Positions 44,054 through 51,922 of a DNA stretch of 64,000 bases are shown piece after piece; position 1 is the stretch's first letter; the number at the start of each line of letters is the position of its first letter. The stretch comes from a virus. The notes under the pieces are model-generated. The model was not told where the DNA came from, made no database searches, and saw only the letters and a program-made list of their open reading frames with translations. The translations under genes and the position numbers were made by a program. Where the stretch lies: the IMG/VR virus record IMGVR_UViG_3300044701_000569, positions 186,001-250,000 of that record; one strand, given 5' to 3'.

Positions 44054-44881
44054 TTAATCGTTTTCCTTTTTTATACTTTTATTTAAGTCCTGCAACTTTT
44101 GATACACTTCTGGATCTGACATATCAGGCATTATCGGATCAATTTTTACAAATACTTTACCTTTTTTTCTAGTATGCAAATCTGGAATACCATAATCTGC
44201 TATACTAAAAGTTGTGCCTGGTTTGGTGCCTTTAGGTATTGTTAGTTGAACTGTTCTTTCATCTAACGTTGTCACTAGTATAACACAACCTAACAAAATG
44301 TCAAACAAAAATACTTGTTGAGATGTGTACAAATCATTGCCATCTCTCCGCCATCCATCTATATCAAAAACTTGTATTTTAATAAAAAGATCACCGCGTT
44401 GAAATCTAGGATCTCCGTCATCACCTAGTCCAGTATAGCGCACTGTGTCACCGTTTCTTGCACCTGGTGGAATATCAACTTCTACAGTTTCTTGTTTTCC
44501 AGAACGAAGTCTATAAGATACTATTAGTTGTTTTCCAAGTATAACATCTTTTAAATCAATTCTAGCGAGAACTGTGAGGTCTCTGTTTTTAGGAGCGCCT
44601 CGACCCATACCAAATTGTGAAAATATATCTCCAAAAGGACTGCCATTCCCAAAAGGATTTTGATTAGCCCAGCCAGGATTTTGCCATTGTGTTTGCGGAT
44701 TATCGTAGTTAGCTTTTTTATCAGGATCGCCTAGTGTGTCATATGCTTCATTTATTTTAGCAAATGTATTGTGATCCCCGCCGCGGTCGGGATGATGCTG
44801 CATCGCTAGTTTGCGATATGCTCTTTTTATTTCTTCTGGCGAAGCTGTTCGTGAGACGCCCAGCGTACTGTAGTGATCCAT
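44054..44881 (-). CDS. DnaJ-type co-chaperone (class B)
   Basis: 275 aa. J-domain with HPD at residues 30-32 (QHHPDRGG), a Gly/Phe segment (NPFGNGSPFGDIFSQFGMG), then two beta-sandwich C-terminal domains, with no CxxCxGxG zinc finger, hence CbpA-like. It would recruit host DnaK. The neighbour is a ClpA-like protein, and a GroES-like gene lies at 57407, so the phage carries several chaperone functions. Confidence 0.9.
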   Translation of the reverse strand: MDHYSTLGVSRTASPEEIKRAYRKLAMQHHPDRGGDHNTFAKINEAYDTLGDPDKKANYDNPQTQWQNPGWANQNPFGNGSPFGDIFSQFGMGRGAPKNRDLTVLARIDLKDVILGKQLIVSYRLRSGKQETVEVDIPPGARNGDTVRYTGLGDDGDPRFQRGDLFIKIQVFDIDGWRRDGNDLYTSQQVFLFDILLGCVILVTTLDERTVQLTIPKGTKPGTTFSIADYGIPDLHTRKKGKVFVKIDPIMPDMSDPEVYQKLQDLNKSIKKEND

Positions 44882-44928
44882 GCTAATACTTAGCTGACCT
44901 GTACGCTGGGCGTGGTGTTAGTGAAAGA

Positions 44929-45405
44929 TTAGTTTCTACCTTCTACTTTTTCTTTAGTACGACCGTATGCAGCAATACCAAGTACAGCACCCATAGCAAT
45001 GTGATATAGGCCTGCGCCCTGAAGCGTTAGCGGTTGCCATTGGCTTGTTACTTGCCCGCCTTGTACTGCCTGTAATAGGCTCCAAAGGATTGGGAATATA
45101 ACAAAGTCAAATGTACAAGTTCCCATGTACAACCAACCCATAGCTGGACGCCATTTCTTGTTGATCCAATCTTCGTTTGTGTTCTTAACTAGGACGTCCG
45201 CGTCCCCTACATTATTACTCATATCTGCCCTCGCTGCTGGCGGGGTATTTCTAAATCCACTGACAGAGTCACTGTCCCCCCTACGTGTTGTAATTACAGT
45301 TTCTTCATACTTAGGTGCTGAAGCTGCTGCTGAAAAACTTGATGATGTTGAACTAGAACCAAAACTGTTAGCAGGTTCTAGATCTTCTGGCTTTAATCTA
45401 GGCAT
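44929..45405 (-). CDS. Holin candidate, GTA-type 3TM-like
   Basis: 158 aa. A disordered Ser-rich N-terminus (FGSSSTSSSFSAAASAPKYE) precedes KKWRPAMGWLYMGTCTFDFV and a second hydrophobic stretch near AGLYHIAMGAVLGIAAYGRT. The layout (RPxxG, membrane segments, basic end) fits three-TM holins of gene-transfer-agent type. Near the other lysis genes. Holin function is inferred. Confidence 0.55.
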   Translation of the reverse strand: MPRLKPEDLEPANSFGSSSTSSSFSAAASAPKYEETVITTRRGDSDSVSGFRNTPPAARADMSNNVGDADVLVKNTNEDWINKKWRPAMGWLYMGTCTFDFVIFPILWSLLQAVQGGQVTSQWQPLTLQGAGLYHIAMGAVLGIAAYGRTKEKVEGRN

Positions 45406-45432
45406 GTTCCCTCCTTAATTACCCTTGCGCAA

Positions 45433-45440
45433 GTATTTAG
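45433..45440 (-). promoter_or_regulatory. Late-like promoter, CTAAATAC
   Basis: Minus-strand CTAAATAC 28 bp before the holin-candidate ATG; a weaker match to the late octamer. Confidence 0.4.
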
Positions 45441-46141
45441 CGCAATTTGGCTAATTTAAATGCTCTGAAAATGCAGAACCACATCCATCCTATATCAAAT
45501 TCAAACCAACGACGGCTAAGTTTAGGGTTTGCAGGATCTAAATGATGATTATTATGAAGTTCTTCACCGCCTATTATAATGCCCCAAGGACTTACGTTAC
45601 GACTATGATCCTTAGTGTTACCATTGCGATAACCCCACCAGTGTCCTATACCATTAATAAAGCCTGCTGCCCAGAATGGAATCCATATCATCTGTACACC
45701 CCATACTAGAAAACCCCATAGCCCAAATAATAACAGATCTATAATTAGCATTAAAAAAATGCCTAGTCGATGATGCGGAGTATATAATTTTCTTTCAATC
45801 CAATCTTTTGGAGTACCAACACCATATCTAAGTACAAACTGCGGATCTTTGGTAGCTTCGTGATAAAGACTCCAACCGCCAAATAATAATTTCCAAATGC
45901 CAAATACATGAGGACTATGCGGATCACCGTTTATATCAGTGCTTTGATGATGTTTACGATGTACAGCCACCCATGCTTTAGTAGTCATACCTGTTGTAAG
46001 CCATAGCCAAAAGCGCATGAAATGCTCAACAATTGGATGAAATATAATTAATTTATGTGCTTGGCTACGGTGCAGATAAAGGGTAACACATATAATAGTA
46101 ATATGTGTCATAATAAGGGTCGCGAGTAATAAAGTTATCAT
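45437..46141 (-). CDS. Acyl-lipid delta-9 fatty-acid desaturase
   Basis: 234 aa. Three His boxes are complete: HRSQAH, HRKHH, and GEELHNNHH; several membrane helices follow each. It inserts a double bond into acyl chains, taking electrons from ferredoxin in bacterial relatives; a ferredoxin gene is at 54343. A late-type octamer directly upstream (46145) would suit the second in-frame ATG at 46111, so the true start is open. Confidence 0.88.
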   Translation of the reverse strand: MITLLLATLIMTHITIICVTLYLHRSQAHKLIIFHPIVEHFMRFWLWLTTGMTTKAWVAVHRKHHQSTDINGDPHSPHVFGIWKLLFGGWSLYHEATKDPQFVLRYGVGTPKDWIERKLYTPHHRLGIFLMLIIDLLLFGLWGFLVWGVQMIWIPFWAAGFINGIGHWWGYRNGNTKDHSRNVSPWGIIIGGEELHNNHHLDPANPKLSRRWFEFDIGWMWFCIFRAFKLAKLR

Positions 46142-46144
46142 CTA

Positions 46145-46152
46145 GTATTTAG
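46145..46152 (-). promoter_or_regulatory. Late-like promoter, CTAAATAC
   Basis: Minus-strand CTAAATAC. Only 4 bp before the first ATG, but about 33 bp before the second ATG at 46111, matching the spacing at other late genes. Confidence 0.4.
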
Positions 46153-46199
46153 TGCTCACTTCTTAAAACTTAGGGTAGCGAATCCGGTTTTAAAGGCAG

Positions 46200-46235
46200 C
46201 AGCCGCCTAACGCCTTAGGCTCAGATAACTGAGTA
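46200..46235. other. Intergenic double hairpin
   Basis: Within 113 non-coding bases, two adjacent stems: GCCTAA/TTAGGC (46205-46220) and CTCAG/CTGAG (46220-46233). The stretch looks G+C-richer than its flanks, with no T tract. Could be a small RNA, processing site or attenuator; not a tRNA (no TTCRA loop). Confidence 0.4.
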
Positions 46236-46254
46236 ACGGTCCCAAGGTGTGTTC

Positions 46255-46485
46255 TTAAATCATTTTAGTGAGTGCGTAAACTCCAGCTACTAGCAGAGCT
46301 TTAACTTCAATGTCATCTGCTTCGTCATCTAGTCTATCTGTGCGAACTAGGTCTTCTAACAGTTCTTTAAACTCGTCAGCACTTAGTTCATCGTTCTCAT
46401 ACTGAGCTGCTAGATCTAGTGCTATCTGAGCTCTTTCAGCAGCCCAGGGTCTATCGCAGTTTGCTAGTTCTCTCAACGCTTTCAT
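46255..46485 (-). CDS. Small acidic helical protein, 76 aa
   Basis: Helical and acidic (ALDLAAQYENDELSADEFKE; EDLVRTDRLDDEADDI), ending in a short hydrophobic stretch (KALLVAGVYALTKMI). No family recognised. Three bases follow the 16-aa ORF stop. Confidence 0.6.
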   Translation of the reverse strand: MKALRELANCDRPWAAERAQIALDLAAQYENDELSADEFKELLEDLVRTDRLDDEADDIEVKALLVAGVYALTKMI

Positions 46486-46488
46486 GAT

Positions 46489-46539
46489 TTATCTCTTGTG
46501 ATTGCCGCCGCAAATTGGGCATTCTTCTACTGTGTTCAT
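46489..46539 (-). CDS. Mini-peptide with CPICGG, 16 aa
   Basis: Reads MNTVEECPICGGNHKR. AAGGAT lies 7 bases upstream and the start forms ATGA with the 40-aa gene stop. The CPxCGG turn looks like half a zinc knuckle. Tiny, so not certain; the tight packing supports it. Confidence 0.45.
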   Translation of the reverse strand: MNTVEECPICGGNHKR

Positions 46540-46658
46540 AATGTATCCTTTTTAAACATTGTCATAAATCTTGCTTGTATATTTTTAGCGAATTGTGGTT
46601 GAGGAAAATTCCAACCTACAAATGCCCCTATTGCTAACCAAAATAATGTTTCTAACAT
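46536..46658 (-). CDS. Small membrane protein, 40 aa
   Basis: MLETLFWLAIGAFVGWNFPQ is a single hydrophobic helix with a PQPQF turn and a short basic end. Preceded by AGGAGAGG. I recall similar tiny proteins in marine T4-like phages. Possibly a membrane or lysis-related peptide. Confidence 0.65.
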   Translation of the reverse strand: MLETLFWLAIGAFVGWNFPQPQFAKNIQARFMTMFKKDTL

Positions 46659-46679
46659 AATACCCTCTCCTTTGTAATA

Positions 46680-47243
46680 TTACATGAATAAGAATAGGCC
46701 CTGAGCACTTAACAGTAACCCAACACCTGCTACAGCAAAGCTGGCCCAGAACATTGGCATACTAACTGCAAGAATACTTGCAGAAAGAACTACAATAGCT
46801 AACTGATATGCTGTACTTGCGTAGCCAATCCACGGACTAGATTTTTTAGCAATCTCACGTTCTGCTTCCATCTTACGTGCATTGATAGAGATTTCTTTCT
46901 TGTCAGATTCCATACGCTCTGCTTCTGCACGGAATTCTTTCTTCAATGCAGGGTCGTTGGTTGTCTTACTAGCAATTTCAAAACTGACTAGACGATTATT
47001 CTTTGCTTGATATTGTGCCCATGCATTGTTAGCACCCAGTGTATTGTTAAGAACTGTAGAACTTAACTTACCACCATACCATGCATTTACTGCAAGGAAT
47101 AGTGCAAACACAGATATAACCATACCTGCTTTGTCTTTGATTTTTGCTTCGCGCTCAGAACGAGATCCGGGAGCCGGCTTTGGAGCATCCGGATCTTTAG
47201 GTTCTTTATTGATTAATTTTAAAATAGAGTCTTGTATAGCCAT
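46680..47243 (-). CDS. DUF4337-like membrane protein
   Basis: 187 aa. MVISVFALFLAVNAWYGGKL gives the first membrane segment, then the soluble part with AWAQYQAKNNRLVSFEIASK, and two hydrophobic helices at the C-terminus (YQLAIVVLSASILAVSM). Order fits DUF4337. Function unknown; next to the lysis genes. Confidence 0.65.
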   Translation of the reverse strand: MAIQDSILKLINKEPKDPDAPKPAPGSRSEREAKIKDKAGMVISVFALFLAVNAWYGGKLSSTVLNNTLGANNAWAQYQAKNNRLVSFEIASKTTNDPALKKEFRAEAERMESDKKEISINARKMEAEREIAKKSSPWIGYASTAYQLAIVVLSASILAVSMPMFWASFAVAGVGLLLSAQGLFLFM

Positions 47244-47252
47244 CTTCCCTCC

Positions 47253-47645
47253 TTAGAATCTTGATAGAACTGCGGCAGCTGCCTTTTCTGCTTGTGCTGA
47301 CATTATCTTTTTCTTGGCTTCGCAATATGCAGGAGAACCCTCTTTCTCTACACTGCGCTTATAAAAATCGTCTACAGTTTCACGCATAGGCTTTATTAGT
47401 GTTCTTACGTCAGTCTGTCTTAAACCTTTGCTTTCACTGTACATATCAAACCATTCTAGGTTGTCTGATATTTTCTTAACCTGTGCTGCATGTGGCTGTT
47501 TGCAATCCAGCTGTGCTACACTCTGTCTTACGTCTATAATACGTGCAGATTGATTAGAATCACTAAAGCTGGGGATCTTGCTGGTTAAGCTAGCACACCC
47601 TGAAAGTGTTACAGCTAGTGCAACTGTTGCAAGTAGTTTTATCAT
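47253..47645 (-). CDS. Small secreted lipoprotein
   Basis: 130 aa from the ATG at 47645 (AAGGA upstream; the longer frame from 47714 only reads through iscU). MIKLLATVALAVTLSGCAS is a type II signal peptide with the lipobox LSGC. The mature part is helical with a pair of Cys. Function unknown; between the DUF4337-like gene and iscU. Confidence 0.65.
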   Translation of the reverse strand: MIKLLATVALAVTLSGCASLTSKIPSFSDSNQSARIIDVRQSVAQLDCKQPHAAQVKKISDNLEWFDMYSESKGLRQTDVRTLIKPMRETVDDFYKRSVEKEGSPAYCEAKKKIMSAQAEKAAAAVLSRF

Positions 47646-47646
47646 A

Positions 47647-48042
47647 TTAGTTTTCCTTACAGGAACATTTTGTTTCGTAGTCGTGTATAGCTGCTTTAAT
47701 TGCATCTTCTGCAAGAATTGAGCAGTGTATTTTAACTGGCGGTAGAGCTAGTTCTTCTGCAATTTCTGAATTTTTAATTTCTTTAGCTTGTTGGAGTGTT
47801 CTTCCTTTGACCCACTCTGTGACAAGGCTCGAGCTCGCGATAGCCGATCCGCAGCCATACGTTTTAAATTTTGCATCTGTAATAATACCTGTATCATTAT
47901 CAACCTTTATTTGTAATTTCATTACATCGCCGCAAGCAGGTGCGCCAACCATACCAGTACCAATGGAAGCATCACTAGTAGAAAAACTACCCACGTTTCT
48001 GGGGTTTTCATAATGATCAAGAACTTTATCAGAATATGCCAT
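47647..48042 (-). CDS. iscU: Fe-S cluster scaffold IscU
   Basis: 131 aa, full IscU length. All three scaffold cysteines are present: PACGD (C37), YGCGSAIASSS (C64) and KIHCSILAEDA (C107). LPPVK (100-104) is the HscA-recognition motif. It builds [2Fe-2S] clusters for transfer. In a phage with radical SAM proteins and a ferredoxin it could supply clusters during infection. Host IscS would be needed. Confidence 0.92.
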   Translation of the reverse strand: MAYSDKVLDHYENPRNVGSFSTSDASIGTGMVGAPACGDVMKLQIKVDNDTGIITDAKFKTYGCGSAIASSSLVTEWVKGRTLQQAKEIKNSEIAEELALPPVKIHCSILAEDAIKAAIHDYETKCSCKEN

Positions 48043-48045
48043 AAT

Positions 48046-48453
48046 TTATTTTTTATCTATCTTAACAGCTTCGTTTAGTTTTGAATCAGCTTCTTTATAA
48101 TATCTTTCATACGCTGCAATAATTGCCTGTTGCTGTTGAACATAGGCTCTAATGTCTGAAAGATTTAATCCTAGATCTGCATAGCCTTTGTCAGTTAGAC
48201 CAAATACAGCAATAGGTCTTCCTGACTTAGACAACTCGTCAAAAACTTCTTTATAGTTATCTTTAGTAATAACTACCCATTCGATGTTTCTCATACGAAC
48301 TCGATCAGCTTTGGGTAATTCTAATTTAGGTTTCTCAACTGGAGTAGTTGAGATTTGAATCTCTCTTGGCTTGGGAGTTAGTAAAGCGCAACCACTAACG
48401 CTTAACGAGATTATCAAAAAGCCAAGGACACTCGCTATTGAACGAACGGCCAT
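48046..48453 (-). CDS. Outer-membrane spanin subunit (o-spanin)
   Basis: 135 aa. Lipoprotein signal (SVLGFLIISLSVSGC) then a Pro-rich mature start (KPREIQISTTPVEKPKLELP) and a helical C-terminus with coiled-coil heptads (IIAAYERYYKEADSKLNEAV). Overlaps the i-spanin gene out of frame by 59 bp, the classic spanin arrangement. Acts in outer-membrane disruption. Confidence 0.75.
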   Translation of the reverse strand: MAVRSIASVLGFLIISLSVSGCALLTPKPREIQISTTPVEKPKLELPKADRVRMRNIEWVVITKDNYKEVFDELSKSGRPIAVFGLTDKGYADLGLNLSDIRAYVQQQQAIIAAYERYYKEADSKLNEAVKIDKK

Positions 48454-48856
48454 CTTTTGCCTCCTTCTCTGTCTTAGTTAGTTCTGCACCTGACAACAGC
48501 TCAAAGCATCTACCTGCTTTAGCACTGGCCGCATTGACTACACGTTGTATAGCTTCTGGTTTTGCGGCAGCAGTTTGTCCTAGGTCATGACGCTCTAGTT
48601 TCTCAGCAAGAACTTGATTCTGTGCTCTAATTCTACTAAACTCTTCATTAGTCTGCTTAATTTCAGTTGTTACACGAGCAAAGTCTTTTTTCATAGTATC
48701 GATCGTTTGCTCGTTTAATTTAACAGCAGTGTCTAACTTTGCATTGTTCTCAGTCAGGATTCGTATTCTGTCCTGACTGTCTTTATAATACCAGTAGCCA
48801 GCACCACCTAAGACGAGCATGACTACTAGCATTATACCTGCAAGTTTAAATCCCAT
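48395..48856 (-). CDS. Inner-membrane spanin subunit (i-spanin)
   Basis: 153 aa. One N-terminal membrane helix (LAGIMLVVMLVLGGAGYWYY) then a long periplasmic coiled coil and a C-terminal part with two Cys (CFELLSG, NSECPWL). The out-of-frame overlap with the lipoprotein gene and the neighbouring endolysin support the role. Bridges the membranes with the o-spanin. Confidence 0.75.
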   Translation of the reverse strand: MGFKLAGIMLVVMLVLGGAGYWYYKDSQDRIRILTENNAKLDTAVKLNEQTIDTMKKDFARVTTEIKQTNEEFSRIRAQNQVLAEKLERHDLGQTAAAKPEAIQRVVNAASAKAGRCFELLSGAELTKTEKEAKDGRSFNSECPWLFDNLVKR

Positions 48857-48861
48857 GGAGT

Positions 48862-49740
48862 TTATCCCAATAAAGCCTGTAAGGTTTTTGGTCCAGCTAC
48901 TCCATCCGCCGACAACCCATTTTGTGCTTGCCAGTTTTGTAGAGCTCGCTTGGTTCCCGGACCAAAATCTCCATCCGCGTTTAAACCAAGAGCTTCCTGT
49001 AGCTGCTGTACTAAAGGGCCTCTTGAACCTTCCTTTAGTACTTGATTGAAATTTACCTCACCACTGTCATCGTGATCTTCGTTATGTGAAGAAGATCCGC
49101 CACCGCTGCCTAAAACTTCTATTGCATGATTAAAATGCTTCTTACGATCTTCTAGACCAATAGTTCCGCCATTGATTTTCTTAGTCATGCCTACAATATC
49201 GCCAGCATCACAGAACTTGTTAATGTTGTTAGTATCCCAGAACCAAGCAGCACTGTCAAGAGCACCCTTCTTAGTTCCGATATAATCTACAGCTTCGCCA
49301 AGATCCATTTCCATTGCCTTGGCAAAACCTGAATAGTTACTCTTACCAGTCAACTGAATCAATCCACGACCACGATAGCGGAAACCATCACCAGAAGCTT
49401 CATCACCGTTGCCCATTCTGCTCGAATAGACTACGTTAGCAATTTTCTCTGGCTGGCGAGCATATGCGTTAGCATCTCTACCTGCATTCTTAAAATACTT
49501 AGGGAAAATCTTATTCAAACCATCAGCTGAATAGTTTAGATTTTCTGAAAGTACCTTAAAGCCTGCTGATTCGTGTGCGCACTGTGCGACGAATCCGGCT
49601 ACACGTTCTACAGTATTAATTTGCCAAAGCGGTAGTACTTCACACATAGCTTCGTACCATGCATCAGCTTCTTTATTTCCATGCAGTAGTTCTCTTACTT
49701 GATCTACTGTAAACTTAAACTTAAAATGTTCTGCACCCAT
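48862..49740 (-). CDS. Endolysin: GH19 muramidase/chitinase-like with peptidoglycan-binding domain
   Basis: 292 aa. The GH19 core has the catalytic-Glu segment VAQCAHESAGF and the FRYRGRGLIQLTGKSNY motif; a Ser/Gly linker (SGGGSSSHNEDHDDSG) leads to a PG_binding_1 domain (VQQLQEALGLNADGDFGPGT). No signal peptide, so release needs the holin. Clusters with both spanins. Confidence 0.9.
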   Translation of the reverse strand: MGAEHFKFKFTVDQVRELLHGNKEADAWYEAMCEVLPLWQINTVERVAGFVAQCAHESAGFKVLSENLNYSADGLNKIFPKYFKNAGRDANAYARQPEKIANVVYSSRMGNGDEASGDGFRYRGRGLIQLTGKSNYSGFAKAMEMDLGEAVDYIGTKKGALDSAAWFWDTNNINKFCDAGDIVGMTKKINGGTIGLEDRKKHFNHAIEVLGSGGGSSSHNEDHDDSGEVNFNQVLKEGSRGPLVQQLQEALGLNADGDFGPGTKRALQNWQAQNGLSADGVAGPKTLQALLG

Positions 49741-49755
49741 TGCAATTACCTTCCT

Positions 49756-50472
49756 TTAAAAAATGCGCTTTAGAACAACGACTTTGTCTTTGTTTTCCAG
49801 CGTCAGCTTGTCACCGTATTTGGTAATGTTATAATCTCCAATGTACTTAGTCAAAAATATAATTTCTGCAAAGTCATTAGCATTAAAACCTTCATTAATA
49901 TTAGTTATTGTTTCTTCAGCATCACCAAAGTCTACAAATCTAAATCTTACAGGATCTGCCCATGGTTTCTTGATAGTGAGTATATCGTCTATCATTTCTA
50001 CTGATTCAACATAACTTCTATTAAAGAAATTCTTATAATTTTCTAAATTTGATTCTGTAACAGTTAACCCATATTGATCTGGCTCAACTGGGATCATTTC
50101 AGAAAGATTCTTTTCATCAACTGCTAGACTGCGCCAATTCTTATAGTATCTAAATTTTAGATTATCCATGTCGCACAAGTTTTTAATACCGTTAGCAATT
50201 TCTAAAATTTGACTAGGTGCATCCTTATGTCGTTCAATTTCAACAAACACTTTGTATGTACCGTCACTTGTTTCTCCGCTAGTAGCATCTGCATCAAGAA
50301 CAAAGCTGTAACCTTTTTCTAAAAAAGTTTCTAAATCATCGGCAGCTTCTTTAGTTTTAACACTAAAGCTCATAGTGATAATATCTTGATCAGACCCCAT
50401 TTTACTTTTATAACTGTCTATCTCCATAATGTGATAGACTAAATCACGCAGATCGCTTTGTCTTAGTGTCAT
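49756..50472 (-). CDS. Unknown protein, 238 aa
   Basis: Mixed alpha/beta (KMGSDQDIITMSFSVKTKEA; KPWADPVRFRFVDFGDAEET). No family recognised; plausibly a structural or assembly protein by its place between the endolysin and phoH. 4-bp overlap with the upstream gene. Confidence 0.6.
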   Translation of the reverse strand: MTLRQSDLRDLVYHIMEIDSYKSKMGSDQDIITMSFSVKTKEAADDLETFLEKGYSFVLDADATSGETSDGTYKVFVEIERHKDAPSQILEIANGIKNLCDMDNLKFRYYKNWRSLAVDEKNLSEMIPVEPDQYGLTVTESNLENYKNFFNRSYVESVEMIDDILTIKKPWADPVRFRFVDFGDAEETITNINEGFNANDFAEIIFLTKYIGDYNITKYGDKLTLENKDKVVVLKRIF

Positions 50473-51023
50473 TGTACAGCCCCTTCTTCAGGTGCTGCTG
50501 CAACAGCTTCAGGTGCTACTGCACCAGTTGTTAACTCATCAGCGTTTTGAGATGTTGAAGGAATTTTAGTATCCTTAGCTGGTTCAACGGCTGCTTCTTT
50601 ATATCCTGAGTAAATATCAGCTATAAGAGATTTAGGCATCTGTATTTCTACTAACCAGATAGGATGTAGGTCTAATTTACCTTTTTTAGTACCTGGACGT
50701 ATGTCATCAGGTTCGCGTATTTTTCTAGGTTCAATTAGATTAGAACGAATGTATTTGACTTTACAATCATAATCTAGCAAACGTTTGCCGCCCATAGGAT
50801 CAGGCATCTTATCTTTTGGCCACATAAACGTACAAGTAACCCAGTGTCTTTCGATCGTTGGGCCACTAGCAAGCTCGCCTTCTGCCCAGTTAGCATACAC
50901 ATAGATATCTAGCTCATCAAGAACTCTTTCGAAGTCTTTAAGTACTTCAAACGCTGTGTTAGAATCGTATATATTTTCAATGTTGTTTATAATATCAAGA
51001 ACGTCTTGCATAGCTGTTTCCAT
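50469..51023 (-). CDS. Unknown phage protein, 184 aa
   Basis: N-terminal helical part (VLDIINNIENIYDSNTAFEV), then a GPTIERHWVTCTFMWPKDKM strand region and an Ala/Glu-rich disordered end. A late octamer lies 14 bp upstream; the second ATG at 51011 would give a more usual leader. No family recognised. Confidence 0.6.
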   Translation of the reverse strand: METAMQDVLDIINNIENIYDSNTAFEVLKDFERVLDELDIYVYANWAEGELASGPTIERHWVTCTFMWPKDKMPDPMGGKRLLDYDCKVKYIRSNLIEPRKIREPDDIRPGTKKGKLDLHPIWLVEIQMPKSLIADIYSGYKEAAVEPAKDTKIPSTSQNADELTTGAVAPEAVAAAPEEGAVQ

Positions 51024-51036
51024 AGTTTCCTATACT

Positions 51037-51044
51037 TATTTATC
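51037..51044 (-). promoter_or_regulatory. Late promoter, GATAAATA
   Basis: Minus-strand GATAAATA 14 bp before the ATG at 51023 and 26 bp before the ATG at 51011. Confidence 0.55.
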
Positions 51045-51097
51045 GTATCTAAAAAGTTAACAAGCGTTTTTATCATTTTTAATGTTTACTAAATAAC

Positions 51098-51163
51098 TGT
51101 GTAAGGGATGTATTTTCCCTTGCTGGAAAGACAGTCCTTACACAAAACTACCCTTAAGGAGGA
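51098..51163 (+). promoter_or_regulatory. Structured phoH leader
   Basis: A 9-bp inverted repeat (TGTGTAAGG at 51098, CCTTACACA at 51136) encloses a smaller stem (TTTCC/GGAAA). The strong ribosome site AAGGAGGA (51156-51163) follows. TCCTTA (51135-51140) could instead pair with TAAGGA in that site, so two exclusive folds are possible: one leaves the ribosome site open, one hides it. Confidence 0.5.
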
Positions 51164-51169
51164 CATTTA

Positions 51170-51895
51170 ATGGGTGCAAGACGTGCTTCTAAGAAGCAAA
51201 ACAGCGCAACTTTCAACTACAGCAATGTAGTAAATATCAATACTTTCCAAAAGCAGAAAACAGTCCACATTATTCCAAGGAATAGAAATCAAGAAGCCTA
51301 CGTGCTAACATTACTGGATCCAAAGAAAGACATAGTCTTCGGTATTGGTCCAGCAGGAACAGGTAAGACACTCTTAGCTGTGCAGGTAGCAGTAAAATAT
51401 TTTAAAGAAGAAAAGATAGATAAGATTATCGTCACAAGACCAGCCGTGTCTGTAGACGAAGATCTAGGATTTCTGCCAGGTACACTAGAACAAAAAATGG
51501 CTCCGTGGACAAGACCAATTTTTGATGTGTTAAGAGAGTATTTTAACTCACGTGAAATAGAAGGGATGATAGAAGAAGGTATTATTGAAATCGCACCACT
51601 AGCTTATATGCGCGGCCGAACATTTAAGAACGCATTTATTCTTGCTGATGAAATGCAAAACGCAACACCCAATCAAATGAAAATGTTGCTAACAAGAATA
51701 GGTGAAGGCTCTAAAATGGCTGTCACAGGAGACCTTAATCAAGCAGACAGATTAAAAGACAACGGTCTTATTGATTTTATCAAACAGCTTGAGAATAAGA
51801 ACGCAACAAGGCTGGACATAGTCCAATTTACACAAGGGGATATTGAAAGACACGAAGCAGTAAAAGAAGTACTCAGCGTCTACGGCGACGAATAA
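51170..51895 (+). CDS. phoH: PhoH-like P-loop ATPase
   Basis: 241 aa. Walker A GPAGTGKT and the PhoH segment TRPAVSVDEDLGFLPGTLEQ are intact; Walker B region ILADEMQNATPNQMK follows. PhoH proteins are ATP-binding and linked to phosphate stress and RNA handling, but the role in phages is unsettled. The only plus-strand gene in the second half of the window, with a structured leader and a terminator shared with the next gene. Confidence 0.9.
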   Translation: MGARRASKKQNSATFNYSNVVNINTFQKQKTVHIIPRNRNQEAYVLTLLDPKKDIVFGIGPAGTGKTLLAVQVAVKYFKEEKIDKIIVTRPAVSVDEDLGFLPGTLEQKMAPWTRPIFDVLREYFNSREIEGMIEEGIIEIAPLAYMRGRTFKNAFILADEMQNATPNQMKMLLTRIGEGSKMAVTGDLNQADRLKDNGLIDFIKQLENKNATRLDIVQFTQGDIERHEAVKEVLSVYGDE

Positions 51896-51897
51896 AG

Positions 51898-51922
51898 GAA
51901 AAGGACCTTAATGGTCCTTTTC
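51898..51922. terminator. Bidirectional terminator between phoH and dCMP deaminase
   Basis: A perfect 10-bp stem (GAAAAGGACC / GGTCCTTTTC) with a 5-base TTAAT loop lies between the convergent stops of phoH and the deaminase. The A-rich 5' arm and T-rich 3' arm work for both strands. Confidence 0.85.

Noticed and set aside
46142-46254. Possible tRNA gene
   Set aside because: No TTCRA T-loop or acceptor pairing; only simple hairpins.
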